Shown here: one piece after another, positions 20,844-29,851 of the stretch
Numbering within the stretch: position 1 is the first letter of the stretch
Layout of the letters: every line of letters starts with the position of its first letter
Origin: Rhodospirillaceae bacterium
Lineage (GTDB): Bacteria > Pseudomonadota > Alphaproteobacteria > Rhodospirillales > Rhodospirillaceae
Direction of reading: 5' to 3'
DNA length: 64,000 bases
Assembly (NCBI GenBank): GCA_029245025.1
Contig: JAQWQC010000034.1
Coordinates: forward strand, 62,001-126,000
Notes under the pieces: model-generated
The model's database searches: none
What the model saw: the letters and a program-made list of their open reading frames with translations, nothing else
Told to the model about the DNA's origin: nothing
Position numbers and translations under genes: made by a program

Positions 20844-22070
20844 ATGTCGGCATCAAGTCCCAGTCACATCCCAACGCGTGACGAGATTATTCAAGTCGCT
20901 CAAGATCTCGTTCCCACTCTTCGGGATCGCGCTCAAGAGACGGAAGACTTGCGTCGCCTGCCCGATGAAACAATTGCTGAGCTCCGCAAAGCCAGCATTC
21001 ACAAGCTGTTTACGCCAAAGCGGTTTGGCGGGTTTGAAATGCCCTGGGGCACCCATGTGGATGTATCGCGCATTCTTGGCCAAGGCTGTGGCTCGACCGG
21101 GTGGGTATCCTCAGTTGTGTTTACCCACACTTTTTTGTTTGGCCGGTTTGAGATGGAGGTTCAGGAAGAAATCTGGGGCGAAGACCCAGACGTCATTATT
21201 TCCACGGGGTTCGCCGGTGGCGGTCTGGCAACACCTACCGATGGCGGGTTCACCGTCAGCGGACGTTGGAAATTTGCGAGCGGTGTTGATCATGCCGGTG
21301 CCATGCTCGTAGGTGCCAAACTGCCCAACTCCACGGCTGCCTTTAACGACCTGTGGATCGTGCTCAAGAAAGAAGATTTCGAGATTCTCGATACTTGGCA
21401 GTCTGAAGGGCTAAGGGGAACGGGTTCAAAAGACATCAAGGTGGAAAACGCCTTTATTCCGGCTCACCGCACTCTTGAAATGAAAACTATGTCGGACAAT
21501 CCACCCGGTGCAAAGAGCCATGACTACTATCTCTACGGGGTCGAGTTCCATAGCTACTTCATAACACTGCTCGCCGGGCCGATCCTTGGAGCAGCGCGCG
21601 GGGTGTACAATGAATATGTCGACCAAACGTTGACCAGAGTTGGATCGATGATGGGGGAAACCATTACCGATCAGCCTGCGGTCCAGGTGCATGTGGCGGA
21701 ATCACTCACGGAACTCGAAACAGCCGACATGCTGATCGACAATTTGTGTGATCGACTGCACACCTTCGGCATGAACGGGCAAGACATTGATGGAGAATTT
21801 AAGCTCCGGGCTTACCGGGATTTGGTCATGGCTGGCAAGCTCGCCCATTCATCGGCGGACCGGTTGTCGCAGATGATGGGTGTGACCGCGCAATCCGGTC
21901 GCAACGCGGTCCAACGGCTTTATCGTGATGTTCGCACCATGTCGACGCACTCCGCATTGCACTGGGAAGCCAGCATGCAGCGCAGTGGGCGGCGCGCCTT
22001 TGGACTGCCAACCGGCGATCCTAAGATTGACGGTGACATGAAAGTTAAAGTTAAGCAGGCTGCTGAGTAG
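20844..22070 (+). CDS. HsaA-like flavin-dependent monooxygenase, acyl-CoA dehydrogenase fold (paralogue 1)
   Basis: A 408-residue protein of the group D flavin monooxygenases (HsaA, HpaB-like, DszC), which use reduced flavin from a partner reductase to hydroxylate phenolic or polycyclic substrates. Seen: PKRFGGFEMPWG near residue 53, the flavin-contact segment GRWKFASGVDHA near residue 140, and LRGTGSKDIKVENAF near residue 193. No flavin reductase is in the window. A paralogue lies at 45236. The alpha/beta hydrolase follows 11 bases later, an order reminiscent of HsaA with HsaD in steroid ring degradation, though the ring-cleaving dioxygenase is missing. Confidence 0.88.
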   Translation: MSASSPSHIPTRDEIIQVAQDLVPTLRDRAQETEDLRRLPDETIAELRKASIHKLFTPKRFGGFEMPWGTHVDVSRILGQGCGSTGWVSSVVFTHTFLFGRFEMEVQEEIWGEDPDVIISTGFAGGGLATPTDGGFTVSGRWKFASGVDHAGAMLVGAKLPNSTAAFNDLWIVLKKEDFEILDTWQSEGLRGTGSKDIKVENAFIPAHRTLEMKTMSDNPPGAKSHDYYLYGVEFHSYFITLLAGPILGAARGVYNEYVDQTLTRVGSMMGETITDQPAVQVHVAESLTELETADMLIDNLCDRLHTFGMNGQDIDGEFKLRAYRDLVMAGKLAHSSADRLSQMMGVTAQSGRNAVQRLYRDVRTMSTHSALHWEASMQRSGRRAFGLPTGDPKIDGDMKVKVKQAAE

Positions 22071-22081
22071 GGATTAACCCA

Positions 22082-22912
22082 ATGTCTGTCGATATTGACC
22101 GCGCTTTTCTGAGGTTAGACGAAGGCCTCGTTCATTACCGACATGCTGGCGACGCGGCGGATGGTGTCTGCCCCATCTATGTCGCGCATGCCGGACCGGG
22201 GTCATCAGCCGGGTACGAACCACTCATTGGGGTGTTGGGGGAGTCACGTTATGTGATCGCGCCTGATACTCTGGGCAATGGGGATTCTGTGCCGCCAGCG
22301 CCAGACGTGCCTGACATTGAGTATTACGCGGATAGCGTATGCCGCATCCTCGATGCTCTCGGCATAGACCAGGTCGACTATTTTGGCAGTCACACTGGTG
22401 CCCACATCGGCTGCGAGTTGGCAATCTTGCGGCCTGACCGGGTGCGCAAAGTGATCTTTGATGGTCTTGGCGTATTTGATGAGGAGTCTCGCCGCGCGTT
22501 GTTGGAGAACTATGCGCCGGAAATGAAACCCGATGAGTTCGGCACTCAATTCACCTGGGCCTGGCACTTTCTCCGGGATCAGATGATGCACTTTCCCTAT
22601 TTCATGCGCGATCCTGAACACCGTATGGAAAACGACATGCCACCGGCTGAGTTTCTGCACATCCATGTCACTGATGTTTTGAAAGCGTTGACCACCTACC
22701 ACAAAGGGTATCGTGCGGTGTTCCGGCACGAAGTGGAAAAACGTCTACCCCGGGTCAAAGTGCCGTCTTTATTTATGTCGTCAGAGGCGGATCCGCTGCA
22801 CAAATATCTTGATGATGCGGCCGCGCGGGTGCCCGGGTCTGAGAAGCGGCTGGTCACAAAAGCCGAGGGTGTAAACGGCATGGCAGACGCTATTCTGACG
22901 TTCTTTGCTTAA
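22082..22912 (+). CDS. Alpha/beta hydrolase with GSHTG elbow (paralogue 2)
   Basis: A 276-residue alpha/beta hydrolase-fold protein, paired with the monooxygenase 11 bases upstream. AHAGPGSSAGYEP and IAPDTLGNGDSVPP match the fold. The elbow DYFGSHTGAHIG has His at the nucleophile position, as in the neighbour at 19873. The C-terminal region has SEADPLH, but the usual catalytic His loop reads EGVNGMADA with Asn, so neither canonical Ser nor His is evident. It may use another chemistry (decarboxylation, C-C cleavage, isomerisation) or be non-catalytic. Confidence 0.84.
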   Translation: MSVDIDRAFLRLDEGLVHYRHAGDAADGVCPIYVAHAGPGSSAGYEPLIGVLGESRYVIAPDTLGNGDSVPPAPDVPDIEYYADSVCRILDALGIDQVDYFGSHTGAHIGCELAILRPDRVRKVIFDGLGVFDEESRRALLENYAPEMKPDEFGTQFTWAWHFLRDQMMHFPYFMRDPEHRMENDMPPAEFLHIHVTDVLKALTTYHKGYRAVFRHEVEKRLPRVKVPSLFMSSEADPLHKYLDDAAARVPGSEKRLVTKAEGVNGMADAILTFFA

Positions 22913-22930
22913 ACCAAATCTCTCCCCGAC

Positions 22931-24040
22931 CTAAGGTTTGGCAAAAAAAGCTTCCATTCGCGCCACCGCATTGACTCTTATGTTTTCGTAGAACAAATCG
23001 AAATCATGCATATGGAGATTGCCTCCGGCGAACAGGGTGAGGTCAAAATTGTCGGTGGTGGGCTGGTCTGTATAGAGAGACCCGCTGCTGCATTCCGCAC
23101 CAAAGCCTGATGTTAAGTCGGGCAAATCGCCGAGCGCAGCGGTGCCTGGAAGAGCGCCAAGATTGGACGTCGTCGGAACGTCACCCCCACTTAAGGTCCA
23201 GCTGATCGGATTCCAGCAGGCGATCTCCTGACCGTCGGAGGTGCCAAAACGCTCGCGATACTGGGCTTGCAGGCGTGCCATACCCGGGGCCGGGTCGCCA
23301 TCCCGGCTGAAGGTGTTCCATGAAATGACACACCCTGTATCCGTCGCGCCGGTGCAAAGCGGCATGTTCTTTAGAGTGCGTTCAAAAAGTCCTTCGTTGA
23401 GCCCAATGCCAATGATGTAGGCGGCGATCATGCGATCCGCCATCGGGCTATCGTGTAATTCTTCTTCAAGCAGCCGCCTGGCATGAAAAGTGCCCTGGCT
23501 ATGACTCACGATCATGAATGGCCGGTCGTTGTTCCAGTTTTCAGCGTAGTGCCGCCAGGCTCGCAACACGTCTTCGTAGGCAAAAGCGTAGGCCCGCATA
23601 CCGCTGTCGTCGGGAGCACCAAGGGCAGCAATTGTCGCTTGCCGATAGCGGGGGGCATATATTTTGCAACAGCCGTTGAAAGCGCTGGCTTGCCGCGCGA
23701 CCACACTGATGTCGGTCCAAGTATTCACATCGGCCATTGCGATGTCTTGGTTCCAGTTTTCAGCGCCGCGATATGTTGTGGGGTGAATATAAAATACATC
23801 TGCCCGCGCTGTTTTTTGCGCTTCGGGGATCGACGTATTGGATGGAAAAACATCTGCGGCGTCGTCTTGATCTGGCAGAGCGGCCCACGACGTCCGATCA
23901 GAATAGTCAGGCGTGGGCGGTCTTTCGTAATCATCGAACGTGCCCTTGGGAACTCCACCAAATTGGGCATAAGAACTGTTCGTCCCGATAGCCAGGACAA
24001 CCAATACAAAGAACAGTGAATGTAGATTAGGTGATACCAT
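22931..24040 (-). CDS. DUF3089 secreted alpha/beta hydrolase-like protein
   Basis: A 369-residue exported protein. ATG 24040 (GGGAC upstream) opens a typical signal peptide of about 25 residues ending in SSYAQ; a longer in-frame start at 24076 is less likely. The mature protein matches DUF3089, a lipase-like alpha/beta hydrolase family: DVFYIHPTTYRG near residue 80, and the nucleophile elbow SHSQGTFHARRLL near residue 180 with intact Ser. C-terminal NLHMHDFDLFYENIRVN is family-like and supplies His and Asp. It is convergent with 22082 and divergent from 24128. Substrate unknown. Confidence 0.84.
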   Translation of the reverse strand: MVSPNLHSLFFVLVVLAIGTNSSYAQFGGVPKGTFDDYERPPTPDYSDRTSWAALPDQDDAADVFPSNTSIPEAQKTARADVFYIHPTTYRGAENWNQDIAMADVNTWTDISVVARQASAFNGCCKIYAPRYRQATIAALGAPDDSGMRAYAFAYEDVLRAWRHYAENWNNDRPFMIVSHSQGTFHARRLLEEELHDSPMADRMIAAYIIGIGLNEGLFERTLKNMPLCTGATDTGCVISWNTFSRDGDPAPGMARLQAQYRERFGTSDGQEIACWNPISWTLSGGDVPTTSNLGALPGTAALGDLPDLTSGFGAECSSGSLYTDQPTTDNFDLTLFAGGNLHMHDFDLFYENIRVNAVARMEAFFAKP

Positions 24041-24127
24041 AGTGAACCGGTCCCAATAGAAGATGTGCCTCAACATACTGTCAATGGTACTGTCACCTTT
24101 AGAAATTAGCCATGCAGGAGAAAAACG

Positions 24128-25336
24128 ATGTCGCTAGCCGGACGGTTCGGACTTGTTGTCGGAGCGCTTCTTATTGTTGTCGCCGCCTGGGCTTTTAATG
24201 ATCGGGTGTTTTGGATTCGATGGTTTTCTCAGCCGCCCGGCGACACGGTGCTACTCAATTGGCAATGGTACCAACCCGTTGATGTCATTAAGGATGAACC
24301 CAGCACACCGCTGCCAATAGCCAATGACACCGACAGAGCAATCAGCGATGACGCGCTGGCCGAGGCAAAAGCCTACGCAGAAGCTTTTGACAGTCTGGCG
24401 TTTCTGGTGGCGCACAAAGGTGTATTGGAGTTGGAGCACTACGGTCCTGGCCAAGACCGAACCACGATTATTGATTCCCAGTCCATGCATAAGGGTCTGC
24501 TTGGCGTTGTCGCGACGGTGGCATTGGATCAAGGTTTTATCCCTTCACTTGATACACCAGTCGCGACCTACATCCCGGCTTGGGCTGCGGATGACCGCAG
24601 CACCATCACCGTAGGTCAGCTACTCGAGATGGCCAGTGGATTAGCGCAAGTTGAGTATGGAACCTCAGCATTCGCACCCGGCCAGCGTTTGTTTTTTGGC
24701 GATGATCTCGACGGTCCGGTCAACACTATTCCCCTGGCTTTTGAGCCCGGAACGGCATTCGATTTTAATCATATAAATAGTCAGGCTCTGCATGCGGTTC
24801 TGACCGGTACGACGGGCATGAGCTATGCCGCTTTTGTACGTGAGTATTTATGGGATCCGATCGGAGCTAGCTTTGCTCAGGTCCGGCTAGATCATGACGG
24901 GGGAACGGCACGCATTTTTTGTTGTGTGCAAACACGGCCCATGGACTGGATGCGTCTCGGTGTAATGTTGGCAAATGGCGGTCGCATGAATGGCACCCAA
25001 GTCATCTCTGAGGCATGGGTGGATCGTCTGATGTCGGGTACGGCACTAAACCCCAATTTTGGGTTTCATGTCTGGTTGGGGTCACCTTACAGCGGCGCCC
25101 GGCTGGTGAGTGAGCCGCAAAATCGCCGCGCGCCGGTCTCCGCCCCATTTCTGGCGGATGACGTGATGTATGTAGAAGGGCGTGGTGGGCAGCGTCTTTA
25201 TGTAGTGCCATCTGCCGGGCTGGTGACGTATCGCGCCGGGAGAATTGATTTCGCCTGGGATGACGCCAAGATCATGAATATTCTGTTGGCAGGCATTCAA
25301 CCGAGCGAAGCAGCAGGGGACTCGAGCAATGATTAA
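24128..25336 (+). CDS. Class-C beta-lactamase-like serine hydrolase (paralogue 1)
   Basis: A 402-residue membrane-anchored or exported protein (N-terminal helix, residues 8-22) of the beta-lactamase/esterase family that includes nylon-oligomer hydrolase NylB. The nucleophile motif S119-M-H-K122 is present. The usual Tyr-x-Asn motif appears as Phe-Asn-His in DFNHINSQ, so the catalytic Tyr is lost. The segment RIFCCVQTRPMDWMRLG carries a Cys-Cys pair shared with the paralogues at 27499 and 55617. It overlaps the following racemase-like gene by eight bases. Confidence 0.86.
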   Translation: MSLAGRFGLVVGALLIVVAAWAFNDRVFWIRWFSQPPGDTVLLNWQWYQPVDVIKDEPSTPLPIANDTDRAISDDALAEAKAYAEAFDSLAFLVAHKGVLELEHYGPGQDRTTIIDSQSMHKGLLGVVATVALDQGFIPSLDTPVATYIPAWAADDRSTITVGQLLEMASGLAQVEYGTSAFAPGQRLFFGDDLDGPVNTIPLAFEPGTAFDFNHINSQALHAVLTGTTGMSYAAFVREYLWDPIGASFAQVRLDHDGGTARIFCCVQTRPMDWMRLGVMLANGGRMNGTQVISEAWVDRLMSGTALNPNFGFHVWLGSPYSGARLVSEPQNRRAPVSAPFLADDVMYVEGRGGQRLYVVPSAGLVTYRAGRIDFAWDDAKIMNILLAGIQPSEAAGDSSND

Positions 25337-26102
25337 CCATAATCGCGATTATGGATCTCACGGCCGTGTCGGCGTGGCCTTGCCCCAGGCCAACCCGACC
25401 GTCGAACCTGAGATCGCGGCGTGTATGCCGGCGCACACCTCTGTGCTGGCGTCTCGTCTGACCAGCCAGCAGGTCGAACCGAAGGAGCGGTATCGAGAAT
25501 ATTTCACCGGTTTAGAAAACACACTCGCCACCTATGACACACTTAAACTTGATGTCTGTGGCTTTGCCTGTACGGCATCGACGTATTTGATCGGCCGGGA
25601 AGAGGAAGACGAGGAGCTGAACAGATTATCCGATCTCAAAGGATACCCTGTTCTGTCTGCTGGGCTGGCTATTGAACATGCCTTAAAGGTGCTCAAAGTT
25701 GAAAAATTGGCAATTGGCGCGCCTTACCCAGAGTGGTCTGTCGAGATGAGCCGCGACTATTGGATCGGCCGTGGCTTTGATGTGGTGAATACCACTCGTA
25801 TTGCAATTGCGTCAGACGACACGCGGGCGATCTATGAACTCAGTGCAAATGATGCTCTCGCGACCCTGGGTTCCATCGACTTTAGCGCGGCCGATGCCAT
25901 CTTGCTCACCGGAACGGGCATGCCCAGCCTGGCCGCTATCATCGAACTCATGAAAAGTACCGGTAAGCCCGTTGTGTCGTCTAACCTCTGCCTCAGTTGG
26001 GCGATGCGTTTGTCTCTTGGTCTGGCGGATGACGGCAGTCCTGGAGATGCACCGCGTCATCCAATACTCAATGGCTGGCAAGGTCGGATCGGCGCTCTTT
26101 AA
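25329..26102 (+). CDS. Asp/Glu racemase-fold protein (maleate isomerase/arylmalonate decarboxylase-like)
   Basis: A 257-residue protein of the Asp/Glu racemase superfamily, closest in pattern to maleate cis-trans isomerases and arylmalonate decarboxylases: LPQANPTVEPEI near residue 18, GFACTAST with Cys81, and LTGTGMPSLAAIIELM near residue 193, then GKPVVSSNLCLSW. In two-Cys isomerases a Cys stands just before MPS.P; here it is Gly/Thr, so only the first Cys remains, unlike arylmalonate decarboxylase, which keeps the second. It starts inside the serine hydrolase gene, implying coupled translation. Confidence 0.82.
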   Translation: MINHNRDYGSHGRVGVALPQANPTVEPEIAACMPAHTSVLASRLTSQQVEPKERYREYFTGLENTLATYDTLKLDVCGFACTASTYLIGREEEDEELNRLSDLKGYPVLSAGLAIEHALKVLKVEKLAIGAPYPEWSVEMSRDYWIGRGFDVVNTTRIAIASDDTRAIYELSANDALATLGSIDFSAADAILLTGTGMPSLAAIIELMKSTGKPVVSSNLCLSWAMRLSLGLADDGSPGDAPRHPILNGWQGRIGAL

Positions 26103-26118
26103 GAAAGAGCGAGCTGAA

Positions 26119-27312
26119 TTAGCTCTCAGCAGTGTCCTCTGCTTTGAAGCTTCGCATCCGCACCATATAAATCAAACCGAGAACGGGCACCATCGAGGCA
26201 ATGCTGTAGATGTATGGCGCGTAGATGCTGATCTGACCAAATAAAGTACCTGAGTAGATTGGGCCCATACCCCGACCCAAGCTCCCGACGGATTGGTACA
26301 AACCCATCGCCACGCCACGTTCCGTATCGGCACACTCCTTAGAAACGAGACTGGCAAGACTTGGGTTCACCATACTGATCCCAATGGGCAGAAAGATTTG
26401 CGCGATGAGCAATTGAGGCAAGCCGCCAGCCGTTGCGACGAGAGCAAGACCAGCGGCGTATATGAAACAGCCCGTGGTGATAAGGTTTAGTTCACCGAAC
26501 CGTTTTGAGAGTGGGCCGATGGCTTTCATTTGCATGATCACCATGACCACGCCAGCAAAGGAGAGGATGAGCCCCACCTCACGTGGTCCGAGCCCAAGAC
26601 TGGCGTTGGCGAATAAGGGGAAGGTGGTGGTGAACACACTTTCGGCGGCGGCAAAAATAAGGGCGGCACCAAATAGGGTGAGCAAGGCACCGCGTGCGCT
26701 CACGACCTTGAACTGCGCCACTCGTGACATCTTGGGGCGTTGAGCGATCTTCTCACGCAGTTCGTCGGACAGCGATTCAGGTAAGAAAAATATGGTACCT
26801 ATGAGTGCGAGGAAGCTCGTGCCACCAGCAACAAAAGCAACCAAGGAAAGGTTGGCGTTCTCCGGGTCGCCGCCGGCAAGCAGGCCACCAATGGCTGGGC
26901 CGAGAATGAATCCCAGGCTTAATGCGCCCCCGATCATTCCCATGCCCTTGGCGCGATTTTCAGGCGTCGTGATGTCGGTGATGTAAGCAAAAGCTGCAGC
27001 GAGGTTGCCAGCGGAAATGCCGCCAACTAAGCGGGACAACATGAGTATCCAAACCGTGTCGGCAAATCCAAGGATGCCATAGGACGCGACAGCTCCAACC
27101 ATACTGATCATCAGGACCGGGCGACGGCCATGCTTGTCTGACAAGCGGCCCCATATGGGTCCAGCAAAGAACTGCGCAATTGGATAGATCGCTAGAACGG
27201 CTGTGATGGATTCCGGCGTCAGACCGATATCCATGGCGATGAAAGGAAACAGCGGCAGGATCAGGCCGATCCCCATGAGGTCGAGCAAGATAATGATGAA
27301 AACCAAGCGCAT
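26119..27312 (-). CDS. MFS transporter, TetA-like DHA1 type
   Basis: A 397-residue, 12-helix major facilitator protein. It begins MRLVFIIILLDLMGIGLILP, as in TetA-type drug:H+ antiporters. The loop 2-3 signature GRLSDKHGRRPVLM lies near residue 62, and GFILGPAIGGLLAGG near residue 140 is antiporter motif C. The in-frame sequence upstream of 27312 is not membrane-like and runs toward the divergent gene at 27499, so I take ATG 27312. It is convergent with 25329. It could export an intermediate or a toxic analogue; specificity cannot be read. Confidence 0.88.
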   Translation of the reverse strand: MRLVFIIILLDLMGIGLILPLFPFIAMDIGLTPESITAVLAIYPIAQFFAGPIWGRLSDKHGRRPVLMISMVGAVASYGILGFADTVWILMLSRLVGGISAGNLAAAFAYITDITTPENRAKGMGMIGGALSLGFILGPAIGGLLAGGDPENANLSLVAFVAGGTSFLALIGTIFFLPESLSDELREKIAQRPKMSRVAQFKVVSARGALLTLFGAALIFAAAESVFTTTFPLFANASLGLGPREVGLILSFAGVVMVIMQMKAIGPLSKRFGELNLITTGCFIYAAGLALVATAGGLPQLLIAQIFLPIGISMVNPSLASLVSKECADTERGVAMGLYQSVGSLGRGMGPIYSGTLFGQISIYAPYIYSIASMVPVLGLIYMVRMRSFKAEDTAES

Positions 27313-27498
27313 AGCAGTGCTCGACCTTTTTAAGAAAATATTGGGCGAGGCACCGTAAGGGTTTGCGCCGCCTTGCCCGCCCTCGTAGCAATTATTGACC
27401 AAGCTGTGGACACGCCTTGCCAGCGGTCTGAACCGAAATGTGTCACCCTGTACAAAGAGAAACACGGCAACACTTTCGAGCGTGCTAGGGGAATTTAA

Positions 27499-28707
27499 AT
27501 GAAGGCTCTCACAATCGCCGGCGGGGTCATATTGGCTTTGGCGCTTGTTGTGAACATTGCCTATTGGCAAGACGCGTGGCTTTGGCGGCGCTACGTCATG
27601 TTGTTCGACCCAACACCTGCGGAAGGCTTAAAGCCATTTGAACTAGTTCAGGGAGATGAGCGTTTCATCATTCCTGTCGCGTCACCCGAAAATAGAACGG
27701 TCACACAAGCGGCTTTGGACGAAGCAGTGGCCTATGCCAAGGAATTCAACTCCTACACCGTCATGGTGATCCACAATGGAGAAATTCAGCTTGAGTGGTA
27801 TGCGGATGGGCGTGGACCGGACGACCTGACTGAATCACAATCCATGCATAAAACGCTGATGGGGTTGTTTATCGGTATCGCCATTGAAGATGGCTATATC
27901 GACTCTGTCGAAGACCCGGCGAGCAAATACATTGAAGAATGGCGGGATGACCCGCGCGGAGAAGTCACACTCAAGAATCTTATGCAGATGTCTTCGGGGC
28001 TTGGGCAGTATCCATTTGGGCTCAATCCGTTCAGCGGTGATATGGATTGGCTCTATTCGGGCAACACGACTGACCCGCTGCTCAACATGCCCAACGCGGA
28101 TTGGGGGCAAGGCACACGTTATGATTACAACAATCTCAATTCAGAACTGCTGGGCCTTATTCTCGAGCGCGCATCTGGCAAGCGTTATGCCGAATATTTA
28201 GAGGAAAAATTGTGGCGCCCTATGGGCGGCGACCGCGCACAAGTGTGGCTTGATAGCCCAGGTGGTGCAGCCCATACATCTTGTTGTCTCGCAACACCCG
28301 CGATGGATTGGGCTCGCTTAGGTATGGTGTTGTTGGGCAAAGGCGAGGTGAATGGCCGTCGTATCGTGCCCGAAGCCTGGATCGACGAGATGACCACTCG
28401 CTCACCCTCGGCCAATCATTACGGGTATCAAATTTGGCTCGGCTATGATGACCCGCCATTTCCGCAGTCGTCAGGGAGCACGGCTCCCATTGCGTCTGGG
28501 CCCTACCTGGCTCGCGATACGTTTCTGACCTGGGGTCGCGGACAACAGCATGTTTGGGTTTCACCATCGATGAATCTTGTTGTTCTTCGGATTGGCCCCG
28601 CGTTAGGGCGCAACCCAATTAAACCTGGATTTGACGTCCCGAAGATTCCGAACATCATTATCCATGGCATCCAAGCGCAAGCGGCCGATGTCGCGGCTTT
28701 GGATTAG
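27499..28707 (+). CDS. Class-C beta-lactamase-like serine hydrolase (paralogue 2)
   Basis: A 402-residue paralogue of the product of 24128, with an N-terminal hydrophobic anchor (residues 5-21). Motifs: S115-M-H-K118, then Tyr-Asn-Asn in YDYNNLNSELLG as an intact Tyr-x-Asn, the Cys-Cys segment SCCLATPAMDWARLG, and TWGRGQQHVWV near the end. Of the three copies this one keeps the most canonical active site. RBS AGGGGAA precedes the start. It lies 11 bases ahead of the aldo/keto reductase gene. Confidence 0.87.
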   Translation: MKALTIAGGVILALALVVNIAYWQDAWLWRRYVMLFDPTPAEGLKPFELVQGDERFIIPVASPENRTVTQAALDEAVAYAKEFNSYTVMVIHNGEIQLEWYADGRGPDDLTESQSMHKTLMGLFIGIAIEDGYIDSVEDPASKYIEEWRDDPRGEVTLKNLMQMSSGLGQYPFGLNPFSGDMDWLYSGNTTDPLLNMPNADWGQGTRYDYNNLNSELLGLILERASGKRYAEYLEEKLWRPMGGDRAQVWLDSPGGAAHTSCCLATPAMDWARLGMVLLGKGEVNGRRIVPEAWIDEMTTRSPSANHYGYQIWLGYDDPPFPQSSGSTAPIASGPYLARDTFLTWGRGQQHVWVSPSMNLVVLRIGPALGRNPIKPGFDVPKIPNIIIHGIQAQAADVAALD

Positions 28708-28718
28708 TAGCGCTGGCT

Positions 28719-29741
28719 ATGAACCGTGTTTCCCTCGGTCGCACCGGACTATCTGTATCTCCTGTCGTGCTCGGCTGCATGAGTTTTGGCACATCGAATT
28801 GGCGCGAATGGGTGTTGGATGAAGGCGCCTCTCAACCGCTTCTACAGATGGCGTTAGACGCAGGTATAAATTTTTTCGATACCGCTAATGTCTATTCGTC
28901 GGGTGTCAGTGAAGAAGTTCTGGGTCGTTTTCTAAACAGCAACGCCAAGCGCGACGATGTCGTGATCTCAACCAAATTGTTTTATCCGTCGCGCGAGACT
29001 CCAAAGCAGATGGGGCTAAGCCGAAAAAACATTCTGAGTTCTATTGAAGGCTCTTTGCAGCGGCTTGGTACGGACTACATCGACATCTACCAAGTGCACA
29101 GGTGGGATGATTTAACCCCCATTGAAGAAACCATGGATGCCTTTCGTGAGGTTATTCAATCGGGCAAAGCCAGGTTTATTGGCGCCTCCAACATGCGCTG
29201 CTGGCAACTGGCCAAGGCGCAACTCGTGGCTCAATCCCGGGGGTGGGAGGGGTTTGCCACCATGCAAAACCACTACAACCTGTTGCACCGGGAAGACGAG
29301 CGCGACCTCATTCCATTTTGTGAGGACCAAGGCATGGGCCTAATCCCGTGGAGCCCATTGGCCCGTGGTCGTGTTGCCCGTGCTGGGACCGTCGACGTGC
29401 AAACGACGCGCGGCGATGACGACACTCACATCCAGAACTTATTATACGGCGCACCGAATGACCCGGTGCTCAAAGATGTAGAGGCTGTTGCGATTGGGCA
29501 GGGTGTGTCCCCGGCCCAAGTCGGTCTAGCTTGGCTGATGGCCAAAGGGGTGCAACCTGTCATCGGAGCGACCAAGCCCAAGCACATTGAAGATGCAATC
29601 GCCGCTACGGCCCTAAAGCTTTCTCAAGACGATATGGACCATCTCGAGCAATCCTATACGCCTCGGCCTTTTGCCGAATTGCCCTGGGACCTGGACAAGA
29701 ACGAAGACCCACGACTCAAGACCCCAGACCTGTTCGAATAG
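28719..29741 (+). CDS. Aldo/keto reductase
   Basis: A 340-residue NADPH-dependent (beta/alpha)8 oxidoreductase. The catalytic tetrad is visible: Asp and Tyr in FFDTANVYSSG near residue 50, Lys in VISTKLFYP near residue 84 and His in IYQVHRWD near residue 125. The cofactor loop GVQPVIGATKPKHIEDA is near residue 275. It resembles AKR11/12-type reductases acting on ketones or aldehydes. It follows the serine hydrolase by 11 bases, so a hydrolysed product could be reduced next; this is inference. Confidence 0.92.
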   Translation: MNRVSLGRTGLSVSPVVLGCMSFGTSNWREWVLDEGASQPLLQMALDAGINFFDTANVYSSGVSEEVLGRFLNSNAKRDDVVISTKLFYPSRETPKQMGLSRKNILSSIEGSLQRLGTDYIDIYQVHRWDDLTPIEETMDAFREVIQSGKARFIGASNMRCWQLAKAQLVAQSRGWEGFATMQNHYNLLHREDERDLIPFCEDQGMGLIPWSPLARGRVARAGTVDVQTTRGDDDTHIQNLLYGAPNDPVLKDVEAVAIGQGVSPAQVGLAWLMAKGVQPVIGATKPKHIEDAIAATALKLSQDDMDHLEQSYTPRPFAELPWDLDKNEDPRLKTPDLFE

Positions 29742-29851
29742 CTTTGGAACACTAACCAACCACCGGTCACAGCCGTCCCACTCAGGTGCTTGAGCTGTGC
29801 CCGGATGCTTTGGTGACCACAATGACAAATCAAAAGTAATCCGAGGACGCC

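Noticed and set aside
27313-27570. An 86-codon N-terminal extension of the TetA-like transporter
   Set aside because: Not membrane-like, runs into the start of the divergent serine hydrolase gene, and the family begins at the ATG at 27312.
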